Shown here piece by piece: positions 1-14,340 of a stretch of DNA of 64,000 nt. Position numbers and translations under genes: made by a program. Source of the stretch: Crotophaga sulcirostris (taxonomy: Eukaryota > Chordata > Aves > Cuculiformes > Crotophagidae); the NCBI GenBank assembly GCA_013397455.1, contig VYZB01000031.1, forward strand, positions 4,201,189 to 4,265,188. Direction: 5' to 3'. The first letter of the stretch is position 1; each line of letters opens with the position of its first letter. The notes beneath the pieces are model-generated. The model did not search any database. It was not told the origin of the DNA and saw only the letters and a list, made by a program, of their open reading frames with translations.

Positions 1-3000
1 TAATCTTATTCTGAAAGAACCAAGCCATTAGGAGTAAGGTTTGTATACAGAAGCATAACACTTCTTAATGGGGTTTGCAGTACCTTTTGCTAGTAATCAC
101 TGGGGATTTTAAAATAAGAAAGCATGCATTTTTGTTAATTGTTTACCTTTTATATAATTTACTTTATCAAAAATGTAAAGCTTAAGCTTGGATATAGACT
201 TAGAAACAAGAATTAAAATTGCTTTTACAGGAGAAAATAAAGTGTAGCACGATGTGTTGTGCAAAATGTCATTACTGTAGCAGTGGAAAGGAAAATGTAA
301 ACCTTAGGAAGAGACTCAAAGCTGATGGATAGCATGTTATCAAAGATGAATTTTGACACCTGCCTATCTTTTGATCTCAAATAAAGCATCTACTCAATTC
401 TGAGTTTTTTTAATATTTATTTTATAGACATATTCCCCACTAGATAGCTGAAGATATATTTTAAAAATGGCAATGGTTTAAGAAAAGAGATAATTAATCA
501 GTGTGTTCACCTTCAAAATTCAGAATGTTGAAAACAGGGCAGGTTACTATGTCTCTGCTTAGATGCAAGTTAAATCTCTGGATGCTGTCAAACATTTAAT
601 TTGATGAAAGGATGATTTTACAGGTGGATCCATCATTTTCGGATACCACCTGGGAATTAAGTGTTGTGTAAAGGTCAACTGTATTTGTAGAAATCTGTAG
701 TCTCTTGGTGCTTGGAAAGAGATCTCCTGGAGAAACTGTTTATTAACTCCACGGTGTGGTATGCAGCCTCATACTTTTGATCACACAGAGCAAATGGCTA
801 TCAAAGAGAGGGCATTGCAAGGTCATTAAATTCCTTTTCATGCTGGGTAATCGTACCCTCTGTGGATAACCAGTTGCCCTCTTCTCCCTGCCTCACAGCA
901 GGGTAACTTACAGAAGCCCTACAGGTGCATTTATTGATTTAAGCGTGTCACATCTGGAGGTCAATTATTCATTTATGGGAAATACAGGGTGCGTAGTTGG
1001 CTATTAATGGGCATATGTCTGTTTTCATCTGGCTTCACCAAAATGTAAAGATGAGAAGACCCTGATTTTGTTTCCTTTCTGTACCTCAGGCATTCGGTCC
1101 TGTGTTCATTTATGTCAATTAACAACATAAATTATGATATTCAGAAATAGGTGCCTCTCAGCCTTTGATGAGTTTTGATTACTTATTATTTGATTTACTT
1201 GATCTATTAAGATGATAAGAATTCAGGTGCTATTGATGAAATAGTAGTAAATCATGTTCCCTGAAACTTTTGATGATGTGAACAAATAGACTTAATCATT
1301 GAGAGAGTCAATGATATTGAGAGTCATTGAGAGGTGGGATGATGAGGGTCATCCATGGTCCAATGGGTTTTGCCTTAGGGTGTTATTAGAAAAACTGATG
1401 ACCATAATTGCTATTTCTAGTTTAATTGTCTAAATCTGATCTTAAATAATGTTCACAGCATTCATGGGAATCTGATATTTTCTTGTGAGTTTTCAATGCC
1501 TTTCCAGTCCCTCACAGAATAAATGCCCACAGTCTTTATGTGTGGTGAATACAGAGTACTTATATCTTTATTGCAAGAAGACAATTCCTTTAAAACGCCT
1601 CCTTTTTTTTGCTTCTACAAACTCACACAAAGGACATATGCAGTGTAATAGGTAAGAGAGAAATAAACTACAAAAAAGGCAAAACAGGGCTGAAGTGAAG
1701 TTGGAAAGGGGCGGTCAAAGGCAGGCGATGCAAGCCACTGTGCACACTCAATAATAAACCATATCCAGCTCTGTGTTTTGTTGCCAGGTAGTGTGCTATG
1801 CATTTTTGTCATGGAAAATGAAGGTATGGTATGGTAACAAGAAAAGCAGTCTTTGCAAAGCGAATATTATGGGGGTTTAAGAGTTTTACAAAATCAGTTC
1901 TCAGTTTCGAGCCTACAGCAGAAATTTTATTGACTGAATTATAGGTGCTCAACACCTCTGACAACCAGGGCCTTTCCCCATGAGAAATGAGGAAACCATC
2001 TGGGAGGAGTACATTGTTCAGGGCTTTCCAGAGGGGGTTTACTTGCATGATTTTCAGACTCTTCCTAATGGCTTTGTTGTTGCTCTTTTCAGTAGACCTG
2101 GAGAGCAAGTTGTAAAGATGTTGACTGATGTAATGAATAGTCATTAGCTTATGTTGCCATAAACACATCAGAGGGCGTTCCTTGAATGAATACCTCTTAC
2201 TGCAAAAACCCACCAGATCTCCCTCCTCCTTAATTTAGCATACAGAATGTGCAGGGAAAGAAAATTAGTTCCAATAATCTACTTATCCAGCCAGAAATAT
2301 ATATAACCCCAAAGCACTCTGAAAATGAATGTTTTCTGTTCTAAATGAATGTTTTCCAAATATTTTGTATGGGTTTTTTTGTTTTGTTTTGTGGTTGGAT
2401 TTTTTTTAAGGAAAAGAGAGATGTGAAACGTTTTAAATTACTTTTGATTAGATATTTCTTTCCTGCTGCAACAAAGATCAAGTTAGTTTTATTGTTTGAA
2501 GGTATTCTCACTGAGTTTAATAACACACTTTTCAGCTGTACAGGATCAGGACCTTTAAATGTAATGGATTTTTCTGAGAAAGGAATGAAGTACTGTTAAT
2601 CTGACCTGACTGCTTGGAGTTCTTGGATTAGACTCCTAATCTGACACAAACCAATTGACCTGGTTTTACTCTGAGCTCATAAAATATGAATTATGCTGAA
2701 TTATTTTGAATAATTGAATAATAGATATGACTTCTAGCAGCATGAAATTCAGGGAAATTATTTACATTGGGGAGAAAGGCTCCAAGGCTACAGGCAGCAT
2801 TCTGGGCCTTTGCTGTCCTGCCTGGTTTTTGGTTCACTAACATTGATTAATGAGTTCAGTAAAGATGTGACAAAGCTGCTGCTGCTGCCTGCCGTCTCAT
2901 GTTTGTTTTCCCTTTTCATGACACATTAAGCAAGATATGGAATCTTGTCCAAAAGATTGTAAGTGATAAAACATTACAGTCATGGGAGAAATGTACTGTA

Positions 3001-4993
3001 AATGGCATCTTTTAGTTGTGATTTCTTCCTTCCATCAGCAAGAAATGTTTGAATCTACTAAATGAAAGGAGGCTTCAGAGTCAGTTAGGATATGATTGAA
3101 ATAGATTTTGACATAGACTGCTGCCTAAACAGTCAAAGGTTTCAGCAGGGATAGGGCACAGTGTATATATCCTGTCTATATAGCATTTTAACCACCTTGA
3201 GGGTCTTTTTTTCCCCTGGCTCCTGACTGTAAGCGTATTCTTCTATGTTTGTGGTGGTTGGAATTGGTATGATTTGACTTTGTTCCTATCTTGAAAAAAA
3301 AAAATCATACGACACCCCAGAATAAGAACAGAAGTTAGTCTCATAGCCAAGTTAAGCTTTGTGAAAACAGGAATAATATGAAAACGTATGAATGTGAAAA
3401 AAGGGGAGCCAGAAGTAAAGGAGGAAAAGTATCTCACACTGTAGTTAGAGTAGCCATGGTACTGTATTCCTGAAAAGATAAGGAGCTGTGAATTGCTGAT
3501 TAAGGAAAAAGTGCTGCAGTCCCTTAATCACAATGATCTACTTCACCTTATGTACAGTCTCCTCGCTTGTAGCAGGGCTGCTCACACAGTAGGATATGGT
3601 TTGTTTAGAGTAGCTGTTTCAAAGCACAGCCTTAAAAACGGCACGTGAGTTTAGAGGGGTTTATACACAGAGATATCCCAGAGTGTACTTTTAAAAAAAT
3701 CCCAAATGGCAGACACGCAATCAGGTCCACTGAGTGCCACCGAGGTCATGCAGCTGACGTTAGTGCTTCTCTCTCCTGAATGCACTCATACCAGCTGTAT
3801 GGGATCTAAAGGGATTTATGACAAATCCCATCTTGCTACAGTTGCCTCTTGTTGAGATCACTGGGCTAAACTTATTCTTACAAGTATACCAAGGCTCATC
3901 ATTTAGCTCACGTCTTCCCCTGCCTCTGCGCCTACTCACTTTTTTTACCATTGTTGCCATTTCTAGTGTGTAATTCTAGGAATGAGCTGAATCAATCAGT
4001 TGACACAATCTCGTGCCAGTGCCACAGGCTACAAAATACCCAGGGAAAAGAGTGGTCTGCTAGGGAGGTTGGCTGGTGTGGGTGCACACTGAATAGCACT
4101 GCCATCTGCATTTTGTTAATGTATTGATGCTTGAATCATGGGCTGATCTGGGAAACTGCTTTAGCTTGTTGTAGGCGAAGCGAACTAGGAATTGTTTTAA
4201 AATGCTTTCAGTTTCTTATACTTTTTCTGTGTTTCATACAGTGGAAAAAAAGTAAATGACAGATTTGTTTTATATTTCTGTACATGCTAATAGCATTTCA
4301 AAAAGAAAGCAGCTGGAAATATTACATGGCAAAATCCTAGCACAAAAGGATAACTTATGTCAGGTGCATTTCTGTAGTATTCTCTTAATTGCTATCAGAG
4401 CCATGATATGTAAAGTTTCTAAAGCATCTGGAAATGTGGAGAACTGATCAAGAGGAAAATCCTTAAAAATAAAATAAACACAGATTTTTATTCATCTCTG
4501 GTGATTTTTATAGGAGGATTAAGATTTCTCTTACTTCAGCAAGTGAGCAGCTCGTGAGGTACATTGTTAGCGAGTTATTGCTTCTGCAGAATCTTTTTGG
4601 GCAAATCTGTTTTTATCATGATCTCAGTCGAATCATATTGTGCTGATTGGTGGCTCATGCAGAGAAGGTTTCTTCTTTATTACCTTTGTGTTCTTACCTG
4701 CTCTTTTAGCAGCCTAGGAAAGGTAACTTACTCTGGAGAGCTTTGGTTTCCCTTTCTCTCAGCTTTGCTAACAGCGAGTGGTTGTTGGAGTGGCGTTGCT
4801 GGGTCAGGCTGTGTGCCTGTAAGGAAAGAAGATGTGAAGCCTTCACAGGATTATGGGGAAGCCTGTGACCCGAATAAGACCATAATACAGGGAAGATTTC
4901 TTTGTGGACCAGCAGAATTGTGAAAATATTTTAAGCTCATTGGAACTCCTCATTAAATAGCTCCAAGGAAAGAAAATGCAGAAATTCCAATTT
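1..4993. other. Intron stretch with nothing recognised
   Basis: AT-rich single-copy-looking DNA. A short stuttered segment near 1301-1350 repeats gagagtca and attgaga several times. A small frame at 3760-3960 on the - strand codes for a basic segment but has no known relatives. No repeat family, exon or RNA gene is supported. Confidence 0.6.
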
Positions 4994-5180
4994 AGCCATT
5001 GGAATGTGCTGCCCAGGGAGGTGGTGGTGTCACCGACCCTGGAGGTGTTTAAGAGGAGATTGGATGAGGCACTTAGTGCCATGGTTTAGATGATGAGTTG
5101 GTGTTAGTGTTAGGCTCTAGGTTGGAGTCGATGATCTCAGAGGTTCTTTCCAGCCTTGTAATACTGTGATACTATAATTG
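4994..5180 (+). mobile_element. CR1 LINE, 3' end fragment
   Basis: The segment carries the diagnostic 3' end of CR1 retroposons: ttggaatgtgctgcccaggg, then aggtggtggtgtcacc, then ccctggaggtgttt, then gcacttagtgccatggttta, then ggttggagtcgatgatctc, then a degenerate tail (aatactgtgatactataa) in place of the usual ATTCTRTGATTCT repeats. It is in sense orientation relative to the window. Only about 190 bases remain, so it is strongly 5'-truncated, as most CR1 copies are, and no reverse transcriptase is present. The tail mismatches suggest an old insertion. It is the best sign that the host is a bird or other sauropsid. Subfamily not assigned. Confidence 0.92.
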
Positions 5181-8100
5181 GGGAACTGGCACATGTTGCC
5201 TGATTCTTACAATCTTTACATTGCTCTAATCAGAGCCTGGGTGCAACTGCCAGTGCCCAAAAGAAGGCCACAGCTCAGAAACATTCCTCACCAGCACCCC
5301 AGCCCTGTGCCTGCTGGTGTAAGTTCCTGCCTGCCTCCTGGGAAAGTACGAGGTGACACATCACCACCTCCCGCTGTGGCAGCTCTTATCGATCCCACCA
5401 GTGACTCCATCCATCATTTATATCCCGTGAAAAATAGCAAAGGCTTCTTCCCAAACTACTCAAAGATGATATTATATTTTGTGAACGCAGGACCTGACAG
5501 CGTGTATTACAATCTGCAATTATCTTTTCTTATAATAATTAGCTATCTAATTGCATGTCCAAGCTTAGTTGTTACATTTGCATTTGTAAGTAATTAGGAT
5601 TTATTTGAAAGCATGCTGTTTTAATGTTTTTCTGCAAATAAAATTACAGATAAATTTAATTTGAAGTAATAAAGTAAAAACAAAAACCAAATGAAAACAA
5701 ACACCAATCAAAAGAAAGGCAACCCCCACACACATATCTATGACACCAAACATATTGATCAATCCCAGCTCACACAACATTGGCTTCTGCAAGCTTTAAT
5801 CATGGAAGAATATGCCTTAAATCCTGTTGAATTTGCCGGAGAAAGATTTACTCTCTTGAGTAATAGCTGAAACCACTTTGTGGACCTGTTACAAATGCAA
5901 CCACATTTGTAATAAACTTGCAGAACTAAGTACCAATTACAAGTATATACCTGCCTAATAATTTGTTATACCCAAATTATGTCCCACAGTATCTGCCTTT
6001 TTGTCTAAATGCCAACCATCTCATTTGTCTTTCTCCTAGCCTGTACGCTTAACAAAGATTAGACAGAATAACAAATGATATCATTATGCTTCTAAATTAA
6101 TGTAAGGGAGAGAAAATAAAATTAGGAGTGAGGCAGGAAATTGTTAATATGTTTATAGAATTATCGTTATTGCATTAGTGAGAAAAAGGTTTTCATCTGC
6201 TTCTGACTTTGCTTTTGATTGCAGCGCTCCTTTGAGTAAAACAGAATCAAGATATTACTGAGTTTTAAACTTGTTTCTATGCAGTTATAGGCAGGTAGAT
6301 ACCATGTTCATGAGGAAAAGGATGAAGATAGGTGTAGTATCATAAAGGAAAGATTTTTTTCAATGTTCAGTTATAGTTTACCATTTCAGAGGATCTGGTT
6401 AAAAATCCATCTCTAAAAGTTTCTGAGAAAATATCTTATTTTTTGTTTGTGTCATTTTGTTTTTCTTTTTCTTTGGGGGGAAAAGGCAACATCTTAGAGA
6501 AAAGGGGTTTGTGTCAGAAAAGTCACTGATGCTCTAACAAGCCTCCTTCAGATGCCTCTTTATATTATGGCCCCGTGAATTTCATACTGTGCTTGAAATA
6601 AAGAGAATACTCTGAAGTGGCAGGGTTGCTGTAGTCTGGTTTGAGAATGCAGAGCACAAAGAGTGAAGGCAGGAGATGATGAGCTTCCCCTCCCGTAAGG
6701 CATTGGAGTGGTGAATGCTCCATGGCTGGTTTGAATTGATGCTTTCTGCTCTCAGAAGAGAGTCTTTTTCACAAAAAGTGGAGACTATCTACAAAGTGGC
6801 TACTTTTGGGCAAGCATTGACTTGACAGAAAACTACTTTTCCTATTGGAGGATGAGTCCAGCCTGAAATAGAAGTATTCTCTTGTGTTCATGGTCAGAAG
6901 GTCAAAGCCTCTGAGGGTCTTACCACAGCTGAGGCAGCAGCAGACCATCTCACTTGGTTAAACTATGATTTTTGTGAGGCTGTGAACATGAGTGCCCATT
7001 ACAGCCATGTCAGTAAGGGGTGTATTTTTAGCATGAGTCTGGAAAAACCCTCTGCATGTCTAGCAAGATGCCATAACTGTTCTGCCACTGTTTTTGATCT
7101 GCTTCCACCAGCTACTTAATTTGTAGGGTAAAAATATTCCCATTTATTTTTATGTGACATTGTACATGTGGTTAGACCTTATGGGATGCTTAAAATGTAT
7201 GTTTTGAAAAGATTGCCTTTTAGCTTTGTGGCTTTTTTTTACTGTGGGCAACATCAGCCAGGAAGTAGATTGTTCATGAAATAATATTGCCCACTGGCGG
7301 TGAAGGAAGAGGCAGATAGAGTAAGTGTTTTATGTCATTGTGACAGCTTTCAAAGCAGCTCATTCCAACAATTTAGTCCAGGAGGAAAAAGCATTAGTCT
7401 GTGCCTGAAGGAATTTTATGCTACAAAACCTACATATAAGTTCATATTAGAGAAGATTACATACACTGAACAAAAAGGCTGAAGATCTCAAGGGGCTTCA
7501 ATTCCAATGCCAAGCCTCAGAGAGTAGGTACAATAAATGCAGTATTGCACGTGCCACACTGTAATTATAGCATTCAGAAGTCCCCTAGTAAACAACATGA
7601 AAATGGCACTCAATGGTTAAAAGCAATGAGGTTTATTATGGTTGCAAAGCAGTCAGAAAGTAAGAAATGTCAGTGTTAAGAGCATTTCTCCAGTATGGAT
7701 CCAGCTGTCTTATGTCGCTCAGGCTCTGGATTGCCATAACATCTGCATATGCAGAAGGGAGCTGAAGGAAGGTTGTATGTTATTTCATGCATTTCCTAAC
7801 TTTTTAGTGATGACAGCCTTTCTGGTGTTCTTTTGTGTAGGTCTTTAAATGCAGCTGCCTAGGGTTTCAAAAGAAGAAATTGTGATGAGGCATCCACTTG
7901 ATGCCTTTTGTTACTCATCAGGGCCCTCTGTACTTCACTAGGAGAGGAGCTGGTGGCAGAAGTCATTGTTAGCCTTGATGTGACGCAGCACTAGAGAGGC
8001 ACTGTAATGCGCCCCAGGGATATTTGCTGGTAGACAAGCAAGGCGAGATGCAATGGTGACGTCTCCATCAGGCAACCTGCAGGAGAAACTGCGTGGTCCC

Positions 8101-11100
8101 CTAACCTGGACTTTTTTTTGGTGTCCCCTAATTATCCCTGCGCTATTAGTTTTCCCACTGCCTACTCAAGCCAAGTCTTTGCTTCTGAGGCTCCAAACTC
8201 TCTTCATGGTCTTTGTATCCAGACTTAATCCTAGTCTTGCTCTCCAGCCTTGTGTTTACAGGCTCCTTCTTCACCTAGTTTTAATGTGATACCAGTCCAT
8301 CTCACCTGTTTGTTTTCTCCTCTCCCAGCTTTACATGATTTACATGGAGCAAGGTCAGCCCTCCTCTCAGAGCTGCCATCCTGGCAGATTCACCTCTGTT
8401 GTTCCTCTTTCACAGACTTGTTTTCCACATGCCAGTTTACTTTCTCATGAGCTTTTTTTTTTTTTTAACACTGTTTAAAATGAGAAGCAAGTAGTTATTT
8501 TAGAATTACTTATATCCCGGTAACTCTGATACTAGATAAACTTTCTTCAGTAATCGGCATTTAGAAGTAACATTCTTGGCAACGATTCAATAATACCACT
8601 GAGCAAAGTAGAAGTGTGAAACCTGGTGGTGGTGTCATGGTTCAGTGGATTCCCACTGCAGTCCAACCTGTTTGATCTGAATTTATAAATATCGGAGCAG
8701 TTAATGCTACCGAGGAGGTTATTGACTATGTCCAAATGTAAAGCTGTAAAGTAAACATGAAGGGGGATGTAATGTGTAATATGAATAATTTGCTTCGAGC
8801 TAAGTGATCATTCTGCTGTGTGTGTTAGATTAATTGGCAACATCTTGGTGTATCCAAACTTGCATTTCAACAAATGGAGAGAAATGAAAAAAAAGTAGTT
8901 TTTAAAAAATGAGTACTTTATGCATTTATAGTTGCATCTGTTCTGTGATTGCTGAGGTTAACAGCTGCTCCTTTTATTTCTGCTGATTTTTCAGTCATAA
9001 AATAATGCCCTGTTCCAAGCAGGGGATTTTGGGAAAACACTGGAACAGATGAACAATATTAGCAAGTTGCTAACTAAATATAATAGAGAAGGTATGTACT
9101 TCAATCTATTCAATTTTGTGGGATTATGGAGCTGGCACAGTATTAAAATAGGTGCTTTTTATTAAGCTATCAGCCACAGAAAATGATTACATGTAATACT
9201 GTCATTTATTTGATTTCTAATTTGGCTTCAAACAAACTTTATGACTAAAATATTCATCTAACTCTAAAAATTGGATGGTCAGTGTAAGCCTGCTGCTTAC
9301 TAGGACTGAACGAATCCTAGGTGTTCACTGGCAATATGAAAGGTGTGTGTAGTTTGCAGTCAGTAAGTAGGCAGAAAGAATAAGAAATTCTCTTCAGAAA
9401 CCTTGAAATTTTCAAACTCCTTTAAACAGTACACATAGAGTAATAATGATATTTTAATTAGAAAAAATTACAGCTCCATCCCACTGCTCGAAGGGACCAC
9501 TTAATACAAAAAGCAAGATTGCATTTTCTATAATAATTTTAAGAACTGGCTTGAACAAAGAATTTCTTTCATTGATCTTTATAGTCCTATATTGTGGCTA
9601 GGTAGGCTATCACCCCACAAATCCCCTTTATTGGTCACATGCATAACCACCACCACCTCAGGGACTGCAAATGTATAGATTTGACGTGCTTTTGTGAGCA
9701 CACATTATTCTTTTCTTTTGCATCTGAAATAGATGACATGGTATAGTTAAAAAATGAATGTATTCTTTACCAATATAAAAACTGAGAGCATGCCATGTTA
9801 GGTATTTGTTATGTCTTGAAGGACCATCACATGGCTTAATTATGATTTATAGTTACTGTTTGCTGTGATTCTTGGAAAATGCATAACCTAAAAAAATGCA
9901 GAGAAAATCTGGAAAAATTGCCCTTTTTTTCTCCCCCACTAACACGCACCGTATTTCTAGGCTTATTAATTTTTGGTATAACTTTCATAGTATTTCAAAA
10001 AAGAGCTGGAAAAATTTCTTTTTGGCCAAAGCAAGGAGCTGCGCTGTAGACTCTGTAACGCTCAATGGTTGAGATTTGGGTACAAAGCTGGGAAATGGGC
10101 TGACATGACTGTCTCATGTACATTCACATGCTAGAGCAGATGCCAGCACAGGGATGTACTCTGGAGATCCTTACTCTAGGTAGAAGTCTACCTGCTACTG
10201 GAGAAGGTGAGTCAGGTTCCTGCCACTTGCTTTGATACCCATCGAGCTACAACTGAGGACATGGGCAGGCATGTCAACCTCATGTCAGGAGGGCTCCCAG
10301 GGGCAAGATTTGTGAACTGAGTCAGTTAAACAACCAGAGAATTTGCATCGCTCATTTAAGGGGCAGTAACATATGGCTATTCCCAGCTCTGGAATAAGCT
10401 TTATCTAAAGAGCTAATGAGATGCAATTGTTGTCTTCGTCTATTATTTCCATAAATATTAAATAGTTCTTCTGTGACTGAATAAACTGTTCTCAAGTTGG
10501 CTAAATGAAGTTTCCAGGAGTCTCAACAATCCTGCAAGGGAAAAAAATACAGTTCTGTCCTGTACATGCATTTAAGGGTATGGCAGCCTTTACTATCACC
10601 TCTCTGCTACCATGGATCCTTTGTCCTCAACTACTTCTGTTGTTTTGGCTAGGACAACATTCAACAAGATGCTCTCACCCTCCAAAGTAATGGCCATTCT
10701 GTTGAGAATAAGTACATATGTGCAGAGAGGGCTGTTTTATTTGGAGAGGGCAGGGGAGATGACAGTCTGGGGAGAGTGTGGCCCAAAATGACAGATAGCT
10801 TACAAGTAGCATGATGTGACACAAATACCAGATATCCAGAAAGTATGTTTTTTTTCTGAAAATCTTGCAACTGATGGCAGTTTGGTACTCTTTTTTCTGT
10901 TTTAGATGAGTATGATGAAAAGGCTTACATTTCAGTTATCTGTTGTTAATTTAGTATCCATGGATAATTCATAACTCACAAATCTCTCACTATTTATGTT
11001 TTTTGAAGGCTGATACAATCCCATTTCCCAGTTGTAATACAATCAGGGCACCAGTTCAGAAGCTGCTGCCATATCCCCTTAATTAATGTACAATTTAAAA

Positions 11101-14100
11101 TCTGGGTGAGAATAATGGATTAGATGAACACAGATACAGTCAAGGGAGATGTCAAACGTCTAGCAATGAAACTCAGAAGGCAGAAAAAAATTCAACTTCA
11201 TCTTCATTTCAAGTGTTTTCCTGGATTTATTTTTTATCTCATGAAGCAGTATGTGGGGAAAAAAACACGCCAGCATTTGCCAGAGCAGCAGTAGCTGTAC
11301 ACTTAGCACATAGCAAAGTCTGCATTATTTCATAGCTGTTTCAAGGGAAAGCATTTTATCTTTTTTCCTGTGCTGCCTCAGCGTAATAGCAGTGCTTTCC
11401 ATGTAGGTCAAGAGACCATGATTTTGTTGGTCTCTTTACCCTAAGATCAAAAATATATGTGTGTTAGCTTATTTGAGTCCCAGTGGGGCTTTCCTTCTGT
11501 TTTTTTATTTTTATTATTTGGGTGCAGAGAGGGTGAATGAAAGGTCTTGTTAAATATAAATTGGAGCATACAAAGAAAAAAAGATATGTATTATAAAAAA
11601 AGATATGAGTAGTGCTCTGTGTGATAGCTATGTTAAGCATCAGTAGATAACACGGCGCTTTTCTCAGTAGATATCTCTGATCTTTTTGCCTCTTCCCCCC
11701 GCTTTCCTCCCTGTGATTACACTTTACTTCCTCTCTAGTCTCTTCCACACCTCTTAGCCTTTCCTGACCCATGTGATATTGAAAGTACACTTAGCATCTG
11801 GAACGCCCTCATCTCAAGGATCAGTCACCCTAATGCAAAGCACTTCCTTCAGGTTCAGTGATAGCAGAGCTCACTCTCAGATCCTTCTAGGACATCGCTT
11901 CCCTGTTGCCAAAACAGACTTTGAATTTGAGCAGTGGTCCTACGTGGAGTGAAAATAAAAACATCTGGGATGGCAAGGCGGGTGGTAGAGATAATTTAGC
12001 AGCTCTGCCTGCTCCCTCTCGGTCTCACTGAATCTCACCTAAAGATTTTTTCATGTCAGCATCGAAAATAATCTTGTATATGCTTGCATAAACCAGTAGC
12101 CTTGAAATTTAACTTGGTTGTCATTGGTAAGGTTCAGTCAATAGGATTACAAGAAATATTGGTTGGCTCCCCAAAGGCTGCATTGGTTGAAGGCTTTAGT
12201 CTTTAGGCAGCACTGGTCTAGTACACCCATTTCCTCTACCTAAGGTTTTTTCATAAGAAAGAATACAGTGATATTTTGTGAAATGTCAAGTGATAATTTT
12301 ATACACTTCTCAGCAAAAACTGAATATCAGTGGCTTAGCTGAATTAAAAAAAATAAGAAAATCTAATCTTTGCCATAAATGAGAGAAAAACCTAAATAAG
12401 TCTGTGGGCCCAAATCTCCAATTTGTTGTAGAATCATGTCACAAAGCTTCCCTGCAAGCAGCACTGCACTAAACAGAGGGCTTGAAGTCACCCCTACTTC
12501 CATCTGTACTCAGTGCTTAAGCTTGGGTGATGATGTTCAATAAATTAAATTGTTCTATATATATGATAATATGAAAATCAATATTATGTTATTATACACT
12601 GCAGTGCAACTGGGAAATTGGGTTTGCTGGTTGACTCCATGTGTGGGACACACATACCTATTCCAAACTATGAAGAAGTGTCAGTTAAAATGAGAGTAGG
12701 TTTGAATATAGTATACTCGTGTCAGATTTTTTTTTTAAGTAGTTGCAAGATTCTTGCTTATGTTGAGACTTCAGCTGGATTTTTGGATTGTATGGGGTGT
12801 TTCCTCTTGTAGAAAAAAGAAGTGTTTTCCCTGAGGTAGGCAAGGCCAGAATATTGGTTATTCTAAAATGAGAATCTGAAAATGTTCGTATCTCAGCAGA
12901 TATGACTAAGCCATTAAAATTACTGCTTGGCTAGAGGATTTAGCCTAAAGGAAAACATAGTGTCTGGAACTGGCCCTTCAGTGAGACTCCAGATATCTCA
13001 GCTTTTGGATTACCAGTTCATAATTTCTGTCTTCGCCACCACCAAAAGAAGCAGTTCACCACTCCTGTCTCCTGCCTGCCGTTCTCCTTACTTTAGCCCC
13101 AGGGAAACAGAATGGTGAGAACAGGCTTCCCTATTGTATCTGTGCAACTCTATTATAGCTTGTGTCTGTGAACCCATGGTATTAAAAATATGCCATTGGT
13201 CTCCCCTATAGGCTGAGATTAATAATAGTGAGGTGAGGTATTGCAATGAAATTGTTTGCTGTAGTCCAGGATGAACGTACCTAGATGTCCGCAGCTACGC
13301 CTGTTTGCAAACATTGGTTTTCTCCAGTTAGAATGCACAAAAATATTAATTCTCAGATAAATAATGAAATATGCAGTGTTCAGTTCATTTTTGAAAAAAC
13401 CTCCTGAAATAAGAAAAATGCCTAATATCTTATGCATCTGATTATACATGTTATCAAAGCAGTGAATGTATGCTTATAAAAAATACATGAAACTATTTTA
13501 TTTGTACATATATATTAAAAATTATATCCATATTGCATATGTCTATAGGTAGATATTTACTCTAAATACTGGATCAGGTGCAGGGACATTTCAGCCACAC
13601 TGAAATTATTTGCAAATTATTTCAATTTGTTTGTGCTATAGGAGAAAAGTAGGCTCTTTGCCTTACAGCTGCTGCTCGCCGTGGTTTTGTATTGACTCGC
13701 TTCTCATACCTCCAAACATGCTGAGGATAAAGACAAATGAGCAAATAAAATATTCCTTAAAATATTCTTCAGGAGACTTGTTGCTCAGTGTAATGACTTT
13801 CTGACCAGTACAGACACTCTTCGAGGGCTAGTGCTTGACATGCTCATCTTTGTCTGTTAGTGTAAATTGTAATTTAGAGGATTTAATTTGTGTTGTTAAG
13901 TGGCAAGAATGTGTGTTATTGGAGTAATTACTGTAAAGCTATTTAATTATTGATTTCCCCAACATAGCGGCCTTGACATTTTACCAGATATAATGAAGGA
14001 AAAGATGCACATTAACAGGATGGATATGGAACAAACAAGCATTTTCAATAGAGACTTAATTCATTTTAATAGATATACAGTAATTACCTAGGAAGTAAGA

Positions 14101-14340
14101 CTGTTTTCTTCATTGTGACATTAATGATTCAGATGAAGTGACAGAGAGGTGATATATAGGTATATTATGACTGTGTTTAGAACACCAGGGCTGGCTTATG
14201 GGAGTCTTGAGGACACCAATGTTGGCTTTAAAGATGCATAAAACCTTCAGATTTACTCATCTTTTTTCTTTACCACTGAATAGAGTTCAGTAATAACATG
14301 TATTTACTTTCCTCCCAATCCCCCTCATCTCTTAGTGGTT
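5181..14340. other. Intron stretch with no gene recognised
   Basis: Ordinary AT-rich DNA with a pyrimidine-rich zone at 8090-8466 ending in T14 and scattered short homopolymers. At about 13925, 13943 and 14081 there are homeodomain-type TAATTA or TTAATTATTG motifs in an even-textured segment (13840-14110) that might be conserved. No transposon or RNA gene is recognised. Confidence 0.55.
8453..8466 (+). repeat. T14 homopolymer
   Basis: Fourteen T in a row follow a pyrimidine-rich segment (about 8090-8450). No acceptor-flanked coding sequence follows it. Could equally be a poly(A) on the - strand. Confidence 0.85.

Noticed and set aside
3760..3960. Basic 66-codon frame with an Arg/Gly-rich segment on the - strand
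   Set aside because: The basic stretch comes from a short pyrimidine-rich run on the + strand. There is no family match and no transcript signal.
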